A stretch of DNA of 64,000 nucleotides from Thermosynechococcaceae cyanobacterium MS004 (GTDB taxonomy: Bacteria > Cyanobacteriota > Cyanobacteriia > Thermosynechococcales > Thermosynechococcaceae): NCBI GenBank assembly GCA_022402525.1, contig JAKRSB010000081.1, forward strand, positions 62,001 through 126,000, in the 5' to 3' direction. The notes under the pieces were generated by a model that saw only the letters and a program-made list of their open reading frames with translations, was not told where the DNA came from and ran no database searches. A program made the position numbers and the translations under genes. Below, one piece after another: positions 35,608-45,526 of the stretch. Each line of letters starts with the position of its first letter. The stretch's first letter is position 1.

Positions 35608-36022
35608 TCCTGTTGATTTTCTATCGACACAGATCTGAGTCGTCCACCTAGCTCTGAGTCCATCTAGCCCAGATGAGCAAGCTATCCTAGGCTGAGCAAG
35701 CTATCCTATTAGATACGAAATCTATAGCTTGCCCCAGAATCTATAGGATTGAGTCCAGCATTTCACCGACTCAACATCGATTTCCCCATCACTCCTCTCA
35801 CGCCAGCAAGATTGACCGCTTCCCAGCCCTTCCTCAACGCTGTGACCACGCTCACTGAGGCAATCTCAGCGGGTGTTATAGTAGCTGCCAGGTTGGGATT
35901 GTGCGTTTTTCTGGTCTTTTTTGTTGACTTTGACCGTTCATTTTCTTTGACCGTTCACCCTTAATTCAGCCTCATTCATTTAACATCTACTCAATACAGT
36001 GGTCGTCAGGAGTTAAAGCATC
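35608..36022. other. Intergenic region with a 20-bp direct repeat, no gene seen
   Basis: The 415-bp gap upstream of hpnH contains TGAGCAAGCTATCCTA twice (35674-35710), and related CTATAG-rich segments up to 35755. A frame from 35749 to 35964 is open but has no recognisable domain, no Shine-Dalgarno and a composition unlike its neighbours. Confidence 0.45.
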
Positions 36023-37036
36023 ATGGGAATCCCCCTTAAGCAAGCCGTAGAGATTGGAGCCTACCTGGTTAAACAGCGTCTTCAAGGCCGCAAGCATTTT
36101 CCCCTTGTTCTCATGCTAGAGCCGCTGTTTCGCTGCAATTTAGCCTGCACGGGCTGCGGTAAGATTCAGCACCCTCTCGAAATTCTGCGTCAGCACCTTA
36201 GTCCAGAAGAATGCTTTGCCGCAGCCGAAGAATGTGGTGCCCCCGTCGTTTCTATCCCTGGAGGGGAACCTCTCCTGCATCCCCAAATTGATGAAATTGT
36301 TGCTGGACTGGTCGCACGGCGCAAGTTTGTCATCATGTGCACCAACGGCATTCTGCTTGAAAAAAACCTCCACAAATTCAAGCCCTCTCCCTACTTCAGC
36401 ATCATGGTTCACTTGGATGGGCTAAAAGAGCATCACGACCAGTGCGTAGACCGAGAAGGGGTTTTTGATGTGGCGGTGCAGGCCATTAAGGCCGCTAAGG
36501 CCAAAGGCTTCCGCGTTAATACCAACACCACTGTGTTTGAAGGCGCAGAGCCTGAAGAGATGCAGAAGTTCTTTGACTTCTTGACAGAGCTTGGCACAGA
36601 TGGAATCAACGTTTCTCCAGGCTATAGCTATGAGTGGGCACCCGATCAAGACCACTTCCTGAAGCGAGAGCAAACCAAAGCGCTATTCCGTCAAATTTTA
36701 GCGCCCTACAAAACAGGCAAGAAAAACTGGGTCTTCAATCACAACCCCCTCTTCTTAGACTTCTTGACAGGCGAAAAAGACTACGAATGCACGCCTTGGG
36801 GTAGCCCTAGCTACAGTGTTTTAGGGTGGCAAAAGCCTTGCTATCTGCTGAATGAAGGCTATTACAAAACCTTCAAGGAGCTGATTGAAAATACTAAATG
36901 GGAGGACTACGGTCGGGCCAGCGGAAACCCTAAATGCCAAGACTGCATGGTGCACTGCGGCTATGAGCCTACAGCGGCGATGGACGCGATGCAGCCAGCC
37001 AATATGGGCCGTGCGGTGGCGGGTCTTTTTAGCTAG
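36023..37036 (+). CDS. hpnH: Adenosyl-hopene transferase (radical SAM)
   Basis: A radical-SAM enzyme of 337 residues that attaches a 5'-deoxyadenosyl group to diploptene, the first step in making extended C35 hopanoids. The cluster motif CNLACTGC and the flanking [22 protein letters not shown] and [16 protein letters not shown] match HpnH closely. A second Cys cluster lies near the C-terminus ([12 protein letters not shown]). GGAG precedes the ATG by about 11 nt. No other hopanoid gene is in this window. Confidence 0.95.
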   Translation: MGIPLKQAVEIGAYLVKQRLQGRKHFPLVLMLEPLFRCNLACTGCGKIQHPLEILRQHLSPEECFAAAEECGAPVVSIPGGEPLLHPQIDEIVAGLVARRKFVIMCTNGILLEKNLHKFKPSPYFSIMVHLDGLKEHHDQCVDREGVFDVAVQAIKAAKAKGFRVNTNTTVFEGAEPEEMQKFFDFLTELGTDGINVSPGYSYEWAPDQDHFLKREQTKALFRQILAPYKTGKKNWVFNHNPLFLDFLTGEKDYECTPWGSPSYSVLGWQKPCYLLNEGYYKTFKELIENTKWEDYGRASGNPKCQDCMVHCGYEPTAAMDAMQPANMGRAVAGLFS

Positions 37037-37295
37037 AAACAGCTCAGCCAGCAGCTTCTGATGACCTGGGTCAACAGCCAGCGCGCTGGTGCTGCTTCTC
37101 CTTGCAGCAGCTCTTTAAAGCTGTCCCTTTAGCGTGAGTTGCGCCAAGGTAAATCAGGCTAAGCTATTTGTATGAGCTACTTGTATGCTTGATTTATCTT
37201 GGCTGTTTTGCTTCAGCAGCTTTTGCCTTTGCAAGCCTGAGCGCTTTGCTGACTCAGCTTTACTCGTTGATTTTGTTTTACTACAGATCTAAACC

Positions 37296-37553
37296 ATGTC
37301 TGCCAAAGTTGAAATCTATACCTGGGCAACCTGTCCCTTCTGCATTCGTGCGAAGCAGTTGTTGAAGCGGAAGGGCGTAGACTTTACGGAATACAGCATT
37401 GATGGAGATCATGCAGCCCGTGCGGCTATGGCCGAGCGCGCTCAAGGCCGCCGCTCTGTCCCGCAGATTTTTATTGACGATCGCCACATTGGTGGCTGTG
37501 ATGATATTCATGATCTAGATGCCCAGGGCAAACTGGATGCTTTGCTTGTCTGA
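37296..37553 (+). CDS. grxC: Glutaredoxin 3 type
   Basis: A thiol-disulfide oxidoreductase of 85 residues. The active site CPFC lies at residues 14-17 (TWATCPFCIRA), and the cis-Pro and GSH-binding segments SVPQIFIDDRHIGGCDDI follow. Dithiol class, standard length. It reduces protein disulfides using glutathione in the cytoplasm. It stands alone between hpnH and the convergent M1 peptidase. Confidence 0.95.
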   Translation: MSAKVEIYTWATCPFCIRAKQLLKRKGVDFTEYSIDGDHAARAAMAERAQGRRSVPQIFIDDRHIGGCDDIHDLDAQGKLDALLV

Positions 37554-37563
37554 AGACATTTAG

Positions 37564-37706
37564 GCCGGTGAATCTAGGCCTACACATTCAAGGCTACAAG
37601 TTCAGGGCTACCAATTCAGGGCTACAAATTCAGGCGGATGAATTCAGAGCTACAAATTCATCGGCCTAAATTCAGGGCTATAAATTCAGAGCTACAAATT
37701 CAGACC
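37564..37706. repeat. About 14-bp degenerate tandem repeat
   Basis: Eight or more variants of the unit AATTCAGGGCTACA fill the gap between the convergent grxC and M1 peptidase genes, with interspersed GGCGGATG/CATCGGCC segments. Confidence 0.88.
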
Positions 37707-37719
37707 GATGCAACAGTCC

Positions 37720-40410
37720 CTAAGGTTTTTTCTCGGAGGCTTTCGCTTCTAGCTGAGCCAATCGGCTTTTTAAGTCTTGGTTGGCTTTTTTTAAGTCTTC
37801 CAGGTCGCTCTGCAGCGTTTTGAGGTTCTGGGCCGAGCCAACTTTGTTCTGTACCGATAGCACCGCTTCCTCTGCGATCCGCCGCACCCGACCATCGGGC
37901 GTGCGCTCTGCAAGCTGTCGCAGTAATGCGATCGCCTTAGGGGTTTCCATTTGACCCAGCGCCGTCACCACGGACACCTGAGTCAAGAAAAAGGATTCAT
38001 CGGCAAGAATCGCCAAGCGCTCCAAAATTTGGGTGAGCTGGGCAGGTTCCTGACCCGCCGCGATCGCCCCCAGGGCCCGCACTGCGGCTAGCCTTAACGC
38101 TTGAGGGGTTCCTGGAGTGGTGTAGTCCAGAAGCAGCGTGAGGGCAGCACTCGAAGACTTGAGCTGGCTTAGACCCGTGATCGCCCCACCCCGTACGGTT
38201 TCATTCCAGCCGCTGCGCTCCTTAAGGACGGTTTTGAAGAGTTTAATGACCTTTTCTTCCTTGGGCTTGTCTTGAAAGATGGAGGCGGCGATCGCGCCGA
38301 TGGACTGAATAGCGGCTGCTTCAACCAGGTAGCTAGGGTCGCCTTTTTCGGCAATGGCCTTCAGGAGCTTGTAGCTGTCGGTGGTTTTAAAGGTGGCGAT
38401 CGCGCTGACCACGGCACGTCGCACACGGGCATCTTCGTCCTTAAGGCCCGCTTTCAGCGCATCAAAGGCTTGGTCAAGCTTAATGCCAGAGAGCAGTTGC
38501 GCTACCTCTAAGCGAACCCCCCAGAACGCATCGGACTTAAGGGCTTGACCGAGGGCATGAACCGCCTCCAGGGTACCTTTTTCTGCGATCGCCTCGGCGG
38601 CATAGATGCGGGAGACGGGGTCAGGGTCGTACTGAAGCTGGGCTTTTAGCTCTGGGAAGGGGTAGTCCAGGGTAACGGTTTTGAGATAGTGGTTGCCTGC
38701 ATCAAAACTCACAAAGCTGGGCTTCTCGCTGAGGGGAATGTAGAAGGTCTGCGTTTTTTCCTGCACCTGTAGGCTCAGGGTTTGCAAAACAGAAACGCTT
38801 TTGCGCCTCACCACGCTGAAGGCGATGGGCAGCTTCAGGTTAAACGCATCGGTTGCCTTCTCTCCCACTTGAGTTTGAGTCACGGTTAGCTTCGCCAGCT
38901 TTGCTTCGTTCTCCCAGCTATAGGACACCTTATAGTCCGGGTGTCCGCCTCGATAGACATACTGGTCAAACAAAAACGCTAGGTTACGCCCCGTAGATTT
39001 TTCGATCGCCCGCAGTAAGTCAATGGTTTCCACCGTGCGGTGGGCATTGTCCTGCACAAAGGTCTGAATCGCTCGCCAGAATAGCTCATCCCCCAGTTCC
39101 GCCCGAATCATGTGGTAGATGCAGGCACCCTTCTCGTACAGATGGCGATCGTACAGCTCGATCGCCTCTCGGTACACATGGGTCACCACAGGCCGACGGT
39201 AGCGGGTACTATCTTCCCGGAAATAGTTGCGGGCTTCCTGGAGGCGATAGTAGGCTGCATCCGCCGCGCCGTATTCATGATCCGTCCACATCACCTCAGA
39301 GTAAGAGGCCATGCCTTCTTTGAGCCATGCATGGGACCAGTGCTTAATCACCACCAAGTCCCCAAACCACTGGTGAGCCAGCTCATGGGCCACGAGGGTT
39401 TCCGTGGAGCGGTTATCCAGGGCAGCGCGTTCGTCTAAGAGGCAGCGATCAGTCAGGAGGGTGGTAGAAGTATTCTCCATGCCGCCAAAGATAAAGTCGT
39501 CTACGCAGACTTGGGCGTACTTCGGATAGGCGTAGGGATAGCCATAGTGCTGACTAAAAAATTCAATCATGCGCGGCGTTTTACCCATACTGCGCAGGGC
39601 GTCGTCTTTACGGGACTGCTCCACGTAGTAGGTCACTGGAATCTGTTTCCCATTGGGATGCTGCCAGGTATCCGTCAGTTCGGCAAAGTCTCCGATGGCC
39701 AGGGTCATGAGATAGGTCGGATGCACCTGCTCCTGGGACCAGTGATAAATTGTATCGGTACCGTCTGCGATCGCCTCTAGAAGCACACCATTCGAGATTG
39801 CGCGGTAGGGCTGGGGCACCCGCACCCGAATTTCTGACGTTGCGAGCTGACCAGGATAGTCAAAGCAGGGAAACCAAAAGCGAGAGTCTTCATCTTCGCC
39901 CTGAGTCCAGACCTGAACAGGCTTGTGGGGGTAGTTGGCATCTGGCCCAATAAAGTAGAGGCCGCGCTGGGGTTGGGCTGCACCGTAGTGAATGGTGAGG
40001 GTGATCGACTTGCCCAAGACCGTGGGCTGCTTGAGGTAGATAGTGAGCTGCTGACCATCGTAGTCAAAGGCTTGTTTTGAGCGCCCCACCTTGACGGATT
40101 GAATGTCTAGCTGCACCGCATCCAAGACAAACTGACTGATACCGCTGCGCACGGGGTTAAGGCGAATTTGACAGGTGCCCTCAAAACTTTGGGCGGCGAG
40201 GTCCAGCGCCAGGTCTAAAAAGATATGCTCTACCTGTCCGGGACGGTCTGGATTGTAGTGGGGACGTGCGCCAGGGAGTTCAAAAGACTTGTGCTGGGGC
40301 GCTTCTGTGTCAAAGAAATAGCCCTCAAAACAATAGCTAGACAGCCCATGACGGTTTAACAATCCCACTCGGCTCACCTTTTCGCTATACACACGACTTT
40401 TCTTTCCCAC
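37720..40410 (-). CDS. M1-family metallopeptidase with C-terminal HEAT repeats
   Basis: A zinc aminopeptidase of 896 residues. The N-terminal beta domain begins FELPGARPHYNPDRPGQVEH. The exopeptidase motif GGMENTS is at 309-315, and the zinc site HELAHQWFGD has His342, Glu343, His346 and the third ligand Glu365 (WLKEGMASY). From about residue 590 the protein has HEAT-like repeats (LAQVSVVTALGQM and similar), then a coiled-coil tail (LKTLQSDLEDLKKANQDL). The start is a GTG at 40410; the first 30 residues look less conserved, so an internal start is possible. No signal peptide is seen, suggesting cytoplasmic peptide turnover. Confidence 0.92.
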   Translation of the reverse strand: MGKKSRVYSEKVSRVGLLNRHGLSSYCFEGYFFDTEAPQHKSFELPGARPHYNPDRPGQVEHIFLDLALDLAAQSFEGTCQIRLNPVRSGISQFVLDAVQLDIQSVKVGRSKQAFDYDGQQLTIYLKQPTVLGKSITLTIHYGAAQPQRGLYFIGPDANYPHKPVQVWTQGEDEDSRFWFPCFDYPGQLATSEIRVRVPQPYRAISNGVLLEAIADGTDTIYHWSQEQVHPTYLMTLAIGDFAELTDTWQHPNGKQIPVTYYVEQSRKDDALRSMGKTPRMIEFFSQHYGYPYAYPKYAQVCVDDFIFGGMENTSTTLLTDRCLLDERAALDNRSTETLVAHELAHQWFGDLVVIKHWSHAWLKEGMASYSEVMWTDHEYGAADAAYYRLQEARNYFREDSTRYRRPVVTHVYREAIELYDRHLYEKGACIYHMIRAELGDELFWRAIQTFVQDNAHRTVETIDLLRAIEKSTGRNLAFLFDQYVYRGGHPDYKVSYSWENEAKLAKLTVTQTQVGEKATDAFNLKLPIAFSVVRRKSVSVLQTLSLQVQEKTQTFYIPLSEKPSFVSFDAGNHYLKTVTLDYPFPELKAQLQYDPDPVSRIYAAEAIAEKGTLEAVHALGQALKSDAFWGVRLEVAQLLSGIKLDQAFDALKAGLKDEDARVRRAVVSAIATFKTTDSYKLLKAIAEKGDPSYLVEAAAIQSIGAIAASIFQDKPKEEKVIKLFKTVLKERSGWNETVRGGAITGLSQLKSSSAALTLLLDYTTPGTPQALRLAAVRALGAIAAGQEPAQLTQILERLAILADESFFLTQVSVVTALGQMETPKAIALLRQLAERTPDGRVRRIAEEAVLSVQNKVGSAQNLKTLQSDLEDLKKANQDLKSRLAQLEAKASEKKP

Positions 40411-40792
40411 CTTAACTGAATTTTTAGTCCACCCCGCCCCTGAGCGCTCCTAAACCCGGAATGGTGGGGGTAAATTTTGGTGGATTTTAGTCCCGATGAT
40501 CCAGATCACAAATTACGATTGGCGTAATCACAATCTCCACTAATCTGCATCACCACACCAAGCCTAAAAACCGAGCATCATAATCTCAATAAGAAACCTC
40601 AATAAGAAATCTCAATAAGAAACCTCGATAGAACCTCAATAAAACCTTAGGAAAGTCCTCGTAAAGTAACTTACTCATCATCGCTTTCTGGATATTGGCC
40701 CAAGGTTAAGACAGGCACTAAACTGGCCCAGCGAACGTCCCCTATACTCTCGTCATAATCCCTCTCGTCAGTCAGATGCAGGAGCAGCTCCC
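40411..40792. other. Divergent intergenic region with palindrome and tandem repeat
   Basis: This 382-bp gap separates the leftward M1 gene from the rightward kinase gene. It contains a palindrome ATTACG-N5-CGTAAT (40512-40528) that could be an operator, and about five copies of a CCTCAATAAGAAA-like 13-bp unit (about 40585-40650). No gene is seen. Confidence 0.5.
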
Positions 40793-42997
40793 ATGGATGA
40801 ATTCAATGCAACAGGCAATGCAGCAGGTCAAATCCTGAGTCGGCGCTATAAAGTACGGAACATCCTGGGTTCTGGGGGAATGTCCCAAGCCTTTCTGGCG
40901 GAAGATACCCAGCGCCCTAGCAATCCACAGTGCGTGGTGAAAAAGCTCCAGCCGCTGTCTCAAGACCCCAAACTTTTGGCGATCGCCAGAACCCTATTCC
41001 ATCGCGAAGCCGAAGTGCTGGAGCATCTGGGGGAGCACGATCAGATTCCGCGCTTACTGGCTCACTTTGAAGAAGACCAAGAGTTTTATCTGGTCGAAGA
41101 ATTCATTGACGGCCAGCCCCTCTCCGCTGAACTGTTGCCGGGGCAACCCTGGACTGAAGCAAAAGTCGTCCAGTTTTTGCTCGAAATTTTACCGATTCTG
41201 GAATATATTCACGGCCAAAACGTCATTCACCGAGACATTAAGCCCGACAACATTATTCGCCGCCGCCAAGACGGAAAGTTTGTGCTCATTGACTTTGGCG
41301 CTGTGCGTCAGGTTCAGGCAGACTTAACGGCTTCCAATCCAGCCTTGGCCGCCACCATCGTAGGGACGTTAGGCTACATGCCCACAGAGCAAGCCTGTGG
41401 CCATCCTAAGCTCAACAGCGACCTCTACGCCCTTGGGATTATCTGCCTTCAGGCACTCACCGGCTTAATGCTGACCCAACTCCCCATTAACAACGAAACC
41501 GGTGAGTTCCAGTGGCCGGAGTACATTCCGGTGAGTCCTGGACTCACCGCAGTCATTACCAAAATGGTGCGCAACCACACCAAGGATCGCTATCCCAACG
41601 CAACGGAGGCGCTTAACGCCGTGAAAAATCTACAGTCCAACAGCAGCACGCCCTACAGTGCTAATCCCTACATGGAGACTCAGGTTTCCTCCCCGCAGTT
41701 CCGGGCCCCTCAGCCCCAGTCCAGCCCACAGGTTCAGCCGCTCTCTCAGCCGCTCTCTCAGCCTCTGTCCCAACCGCTCTCTCAGCCCCTATCGCAGCCC
41801 CAAAAATCGCGTAAGCCCCTTGCCCTGATTGGGGTTGGTCTTGCCGCTGCGGCGGGCGTCGCCCTGCTCGGTAACCAGGTTTTGAGCCTGATTACCAGCC
41901 GTCCGCAAGGCACCTTTGGAGGCGATCGCGTTTTAGACATTGGCATCCTGTCCAGCGCCAGACCAGAGCGCAAGGCGGCTGACGAGGCGCTAGTCACCTA
42001 TCTCAAAGCCCAAATCCAGGAGCAGTTTGGCGACAAGGCGACGATAAAACTTCATGCCATCAATCTCTCTGAGGACAACGCCGCAGAGCAAGCCAAACAG
42101 GCCATTAAGACCAAAAAATGGGACTTGGCCTTTACAATGTCGCCCATGCTTTCCGCCACCGCTGTGGCCAACCAATATAAATTTGTGGCCAGAATGTCCC
42201 CCAACCGCGCCCAAAGTGAGTCGGTGCTGTTTGTCCGCAAAGATAGCCCCATCCAGTCGATTGATGACCTCAAGGCAGACAAAACGATCGCCCTTGCCGA
42301 CTTCAACAGTGCCCAAGGCTTTTACATGCCCGTGTATGACCTCTACGGCAAAACCTTACGAGTGGATATGAACAACAGCCCCTCGGAAAGTATTAAAAAA
42401 GTGCGGTCTGGAGCGGTAGACGTGGGGGCCAGCGTCTTTACGCGAACCTTGAGAGAAGCCAAAGACCTGCGAGTGCTGCACCAAAGCCGCGCGATTCCGC
42501 TGGCGGGGGTCTATGTTTCCCCGACCCTCACATCTCAAGATCAGAAATATGTTGCTGACACGCTGCTTAAAGCACCCGCTGATCTCCAGGAAAAGGCTCG
42601 CTATGGCGCAGGTCAAGCCATTGACTATACAGAATTCCTCAAGGTTGTCAGCCGTGTTGAAGCGGTCACCAGCTGCTCCAACTGGCAGGTCAATCCGGTG
42701 CGGTTCTTCTGCGATGATCCGGCTGTGGCGACTTCAGTCGCTGGGGGAGAGGGCATTGTCGGCACAACCAATGGCTACCGTGCTTATCAAGATCGGCTGG
42801 AGTTTATCCTCCAGGGCGTAGATGGCAAAACGTACCGACTGGTGCTGCCTCGCACTGTCCTAGATACAGATCCAAACTTGGATACACCCACCGCCCTAAA
42901 CTTTAGGAAAGTATCCGTTCAGTCTGTGCAGCCCACCAAGGTCAAAGGGATGTCTGAACTTCGCATTACAGCACCAGGGCAACTCCTGGTACTCTAG
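40793..42997 (+). CDS. Ser/Thr protein kinase fused to a PhnD-like periplasmic binding domain
   Basis: A protein of 734 residues. The N-terminal Hanks-type kinase (about 20-280) is intact: Gly loop LGSGGMSQAF, Lys50, HRDIKPDN (146-153), DFG (167-169). A linker with a tandem QPLS repeat leads to one transmembrane helix (about 342-366). The outer part (about 380-610) resembles PhnD/SsuA-type phosphate/phosphonate-binding proteins (VLDIGILSSARPERK, WDLAFTMSPMLSATA, KVRSGAVDVGAS), with a final beta-rich segment. The layout suggests a receptor kinase that binds a small ligand outside and signals inside. AGGAG precedes the ATG. Ligand and targets are unknown. Confidence 0.9.
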   Translation: MDEFNATGNAAGQILSRRYKVRNILGSGGMSQAFLAEDTQRPSNPQCVVKKLQPLSQDPKLLAIARTLFHREAEVLEHLGEHDQIPRLLAHFEEDQEFYLVEEFIDGQPLSAELLPGQPWTEAKVVQFLLEILPILEYIHGQNVIHRDIKPDNIIRRRQDGKFVLIDFGAVRQVQADLTASNPALAATIVGTLGYMPTEQACGHPKLNSDLYALGIICLQALTGLMLTQLPINNETGEFQWPEYIPVSPGLTAVITKMVRNHTKDRYPNATEALNAVKNLQSNSSTPYSANPYMETQVSSPQFRAPQPQSSPQVQPLSQPLSQPLSQPLSQPLSQPQKSRKPLALIGVGLAAAAGVALLGNQVLSLITSRPQGTFGGDRVLDIGILSSARPERKAADEALVTYLKAQIQEQFGDKATIKLHAINLSEDNAAEQAKQAIKTKKWDLAFTMSPMLSATAVANQYKFVARMSPNRAQSESVLFVRKDSPIQSIDDLKADKTIALADFNSAQGFYMPVYDLYGKTLRVDMNNSPSESIKKVRSGAVDVGASVFTRTLREAKDLRVLHQSRAIPLAGVYVSPTLTSQDQKYVADTLLKAPADLQEKARYGAGQAIDYTEFLKVVSRVEAVTSCSNWQVNPVRFFCDDPAVATSVAGGEGIVGTTNGYRAYQDRLEFILQGVDGKTYRLVLPRTVLDTDPNLDTPTALNFRKVSVQSVQPTKVKGMSELRITAPGQLLVL

Positions 42998-43131
42998 CAT
43001 CACGATGATTGACATCACGATGATTGAGTCCTTCGCTCCATGCTGATGTCACGACCGATGATGCCGCGTATAGCGCGATCGCTGGCGTCACCATCACTCT
43101 CCCCTCACCTACCGTTCACGAGCACATACCC

Positions 43132-43902
43132 ATGAAACTACGGCATCGCGGATTGATTATTGCAGGCGTCATTGGTTCTTTTTGCTTCGGCGGTGCCCTT
43201 TATGCCAGCCCTTACTTCTCGCTCTATCAGATGTACCAGGCTGTAGAAAAGAAGGATTTAGAAGGCGTGGCTAGCCATGTGGACTTTCCTGCACTGCGCG
43301 AAAGTGTCAAGACCAATCTCCGCACCATCATTTCCAAAGAGACTTCTGAGCAAAATAATCCTTTGGCCAGTATGTTTGGGTCGGTGGTGAATGGCTTTGT
43401 GCTTGACCCCGTGGTGGATTCTGTCGTAACGCCCTCTGGGGTGGCGGCACTGATGGAGGGACAGCAGCTTCAGTTAGGCGATCGCGGAGATCAGCCCGAA
43501 GCCGCTCAGCTTTCCCAGCGCGTCAGCGATATTGAGGTCAAAAGTCAGTATGAGTCGTTTAATCAGTTTGCGGTATCGGTGAAGCAGAAGGGAGAGGGGG
43601 CAGAACCTGTCACGCTCCTGCTGTCTCGAAATGGACTGGGGTGGAAGGTGACGGGCGTGCGCTTCCCCAGTTCTCTTGCCTTTGCGAAGGGGCTATTGCC
43701 CAAGAATGCTGTCCCCGATCTAAACGATATTGGCGGCTCCGCCTCTAAGCTGTTCAAGGGATTTGATTTCAAAGGGCTACTTGAGCCGGATCAATCTGGG
43801 TCAGACTCTGGTGTGGATCAAGGTGAGCCGGATCGGCCTGGATCGGAGCGAATTGAGTCTGGTCAATCTGGGTCAGAACGACTTCAGCTCGATCAAATTT
43901 AG
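43132..43902 (+). CDS. DUF2939-domain protein
   Basis: A protein of 256 residues with an N-terminal signal anchor (LIIAGVIGSFCFGGALYAS) and the DUF2939 region (SPYFSLYQMYQAVEKKDLEGVASHVDFPALRESVK). The ATG at 43132 directly begins the anchor; an upstream ATG-free extension to 43024 is unlikely. The last 35 residues are a Ser/Gly/Asp/Gln-rich repeat (DQSGSDSGVDQGEPDRPGSE) encoded by DNA repeats that continue past the stop to about 43940. It follows the kinase fusion gene after 134 bp on the same strand. Function unknown. Confidence 0.83.
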   Translation: MKLRHRGLIIAGVIGSFCFGGALYASPYFSLYQMYQAVEKKDLEGVASHVDFPALRESVKTNLRTIISKETSEQNNPLASMFGSVVNGFVLDPVVDSVVTPSGVAALMEGQQLQLGDRGDQPEAAQLSQRVSDIEVKSQYESFNQFAVSVKQKGEGAEPVTLLLSRNGLGWKVTGVRFPSSLAFAKGLLPKNAVPDLNDIGGSASKLFKGFDFKGLLEPDQSGSDSGVDQGEPDRPGSERIESGQSGSERLQLDQI

Positions 43903-43951
43903 CGGCCAAATTGAGTGGCCAAATTGAGCGGCCAAATTTAGCGGCGCGTGC

Positions 43952-45457
43952 TTAAAGCTGTTCAATGAGGCGATCGCCCACCCGTAGGGCATTGGCGATG
44001 ATGGTAAGAGCAGGGCTGGTGCTGGCGTTAGAGGGGAAAAAGCTGCTGTCTACCACGTAGAGGTTTTCTACGTCATGGGCGCGGCAGTTGGGGTCGAGTA
44101 CCGAAGTGGCGGGGTCTTCGCCAAAGCGGCAGGTGCCGCACTGGTTGGCCAAGACCTGAAGCGGACTTTCCCCTTTGGGGTGAATGATTTGCTGAAATCC
44201 AGGCAGGGTCTTTTCAACGGTTTTGAGCACATCCGTCCAGCGATAAATCAGGCGATCGTGGGCTTCGCGGTTGTTGGCGGTGTAGTCCACAATGATCTTG
44301 GAACCTTCTACCCGCACCTGGTTTTTGGGGTTGGGCAAGTCTTCCGTCTGTGCCCACCAGCCGATGGATCGCGTCGCAAGCTGCTTCAATCCGAAACCGG
44401 GCAAAAACCGAGCCAGTACCGAAAACATCGGCGGGGCTTCGGCAAAAATAATGTCCGTGAGCAGTCCGCCTGCGCTTTGGATATGCCCCATAGGGTAGGG
44501 GAAATCCGCATCGCCCCAGTAAAAATCATTCACCGATACGGTCTTTTGGAAGCTGCCGGAATTGGACTGGTTGCTGAGCTGTACCACTACAGTAATCAGA
44601 CTTTTCATCAAGTTTTGCCCCACCAGTCCAGAGCTGTTGGCTAAGCCGTTGGGGTAGACATCGTTCTTGGAGCGCAGCAACAGCGCTGCTGTGTTGATGG
44701 CACCGCAGGCCAGCACCACAATCTCGCCCAAAAACAAGAAGGGCTGTCCGCCCACTTCGGCCTCGACGCCCTTGACGGCGCGCCCGGAGGGGTTGGTGTG
44801 GAGCTGTACTACCTTTGCTCCAGTTTTGAGGGTGACGTTGGGATGGGTTAAGGCTGGGGCAATGCCGCTGACTTCAGAGTCGTTGGTGGGGTCGTCTTCT
44901 TGGCGGGTGAGGCCAAGGGGTAGGGCGGAAGGATGGAGGTTCTGCTGGGCGATCGCCTCAACGATGGACTCAATCTGTGGCTCCTGGGCGATCGCAGGGA
45001 AAGGGTAGTCTGCGCTATGGGGCGGCTCCGTGGGGTCGTTTACGGCCTGCCCATGCACTTTATAAAGGGCTTCGGCTTCGGTGTAGTAGGGTTCAAAGTC
45101 GGCGTACTTGACGCACCACTCCGGCGAGATCCCGTTTTGATGCTGCACTGCCTCAAAATCTCGTTCTCGGAAGCGCTGGAGGACGGCACCATAAATCTTG
45201 GTGTTGCCGCCTACGGCATAGTTCATTTGGGGCGAGAAGGGTTCACCTGCGCGGTCATACCACTGCTCTGGGGCATGGTAGCGCTCCCGCTTAAAGATAT
45301 CCACATTGCTGCGATTTTGTTCTTCCAGGGGCATAAAGTCGCCCCGCTCTAGAATCAGGATTTTTTTGCCCGTCGGAGCCAGCTTCTGCGCCAGGGTGCC
45401 ACCCCCTGCCCCTGTGCCAACAATAATCACATCGTAGATCTGGTCGTCAATAATCAT
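43952..45457 (-). CDS. GMC-family FAD oxidoreductase
   Basis: A flavoenzyme of 501 residues. The FAD-binding Rossmann motif VGTGAGGGTLAQKLA is at the N-terminus, followed by the GMC signature NYAVGGNTKIYGA and late residues SFFPSNASTSPALTIIANALR. The active-site region includes CGTCRFGEDPATSVLDPNCRAH. Members oxidise alcohols, sugars or sterol-like substrates; the substrate here is unknown. It lies 69 bp downstream of ctaE on the same strand, so it may be co-transcribed with the oxidase operon. Confidence 0.9.
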   Translation of the reverse strand: MIIDDQIYDVIIVGTGAGGGTLAQKLAPTGKKILILERGDFMPLEEQNRSNVDIFKRERYHAPEQWYDRAGEPFSPQMNYAVGGNTKIYGAVLQRFRERDFEAVQHQNGISPEWCVKYADFEPYYTEAEALYKVHGQAVNDPTEPPHSADYPFPAIAQEPQIESIVEAIAQQNLHPSALPLGLTRQEDDPTNDSEVSGIAPALTHPNVTLKTGAKVVQLHTNPSGRAVKGVEAEVGGQPFLFLGEIVVLACGAINTAALLLRSKNDVYPNGLANSSGLVGQNLMKSLITVVVQLSNQSNSGSFQKTVSVNDFYWGDADFPYPMGHIQSAGGLLTDIIFAEAPPMFSVLARFLPGFGLKQLATRSIGWWAQTEDLPNPKNQVRVEGSKIIVDYTANNREAHDRLIYRWTDVLKTVEKTLPGFQQIIHPKGESPLQVLANQCGTCRFGEDPATSVLDPNCRAHDVENLYVVDSSFFPSNASTSPALTIIANALRVGDRLIEQL

Positions 45458-45526
45458 ACGGCTGCCTCACGACTACACGCCTTACTGTCAGATGCCTCAC
45501 TGTCAGACGCCTTACTGCTACACGCC
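45458..45526. repeat. About 15-bp tandem repeat between ctaE and the GMC gene
   Basis: Four variants of GCCTTACTGTCAGAC occupy the whole 69-bp gap. Confidence 0.85.

Noticed and set aside
35749-35964. A 71-codon frame upstream of hpnH
   Set aside because: No domain, no ribosome binding site, and composition unlike genuine genes nearby.
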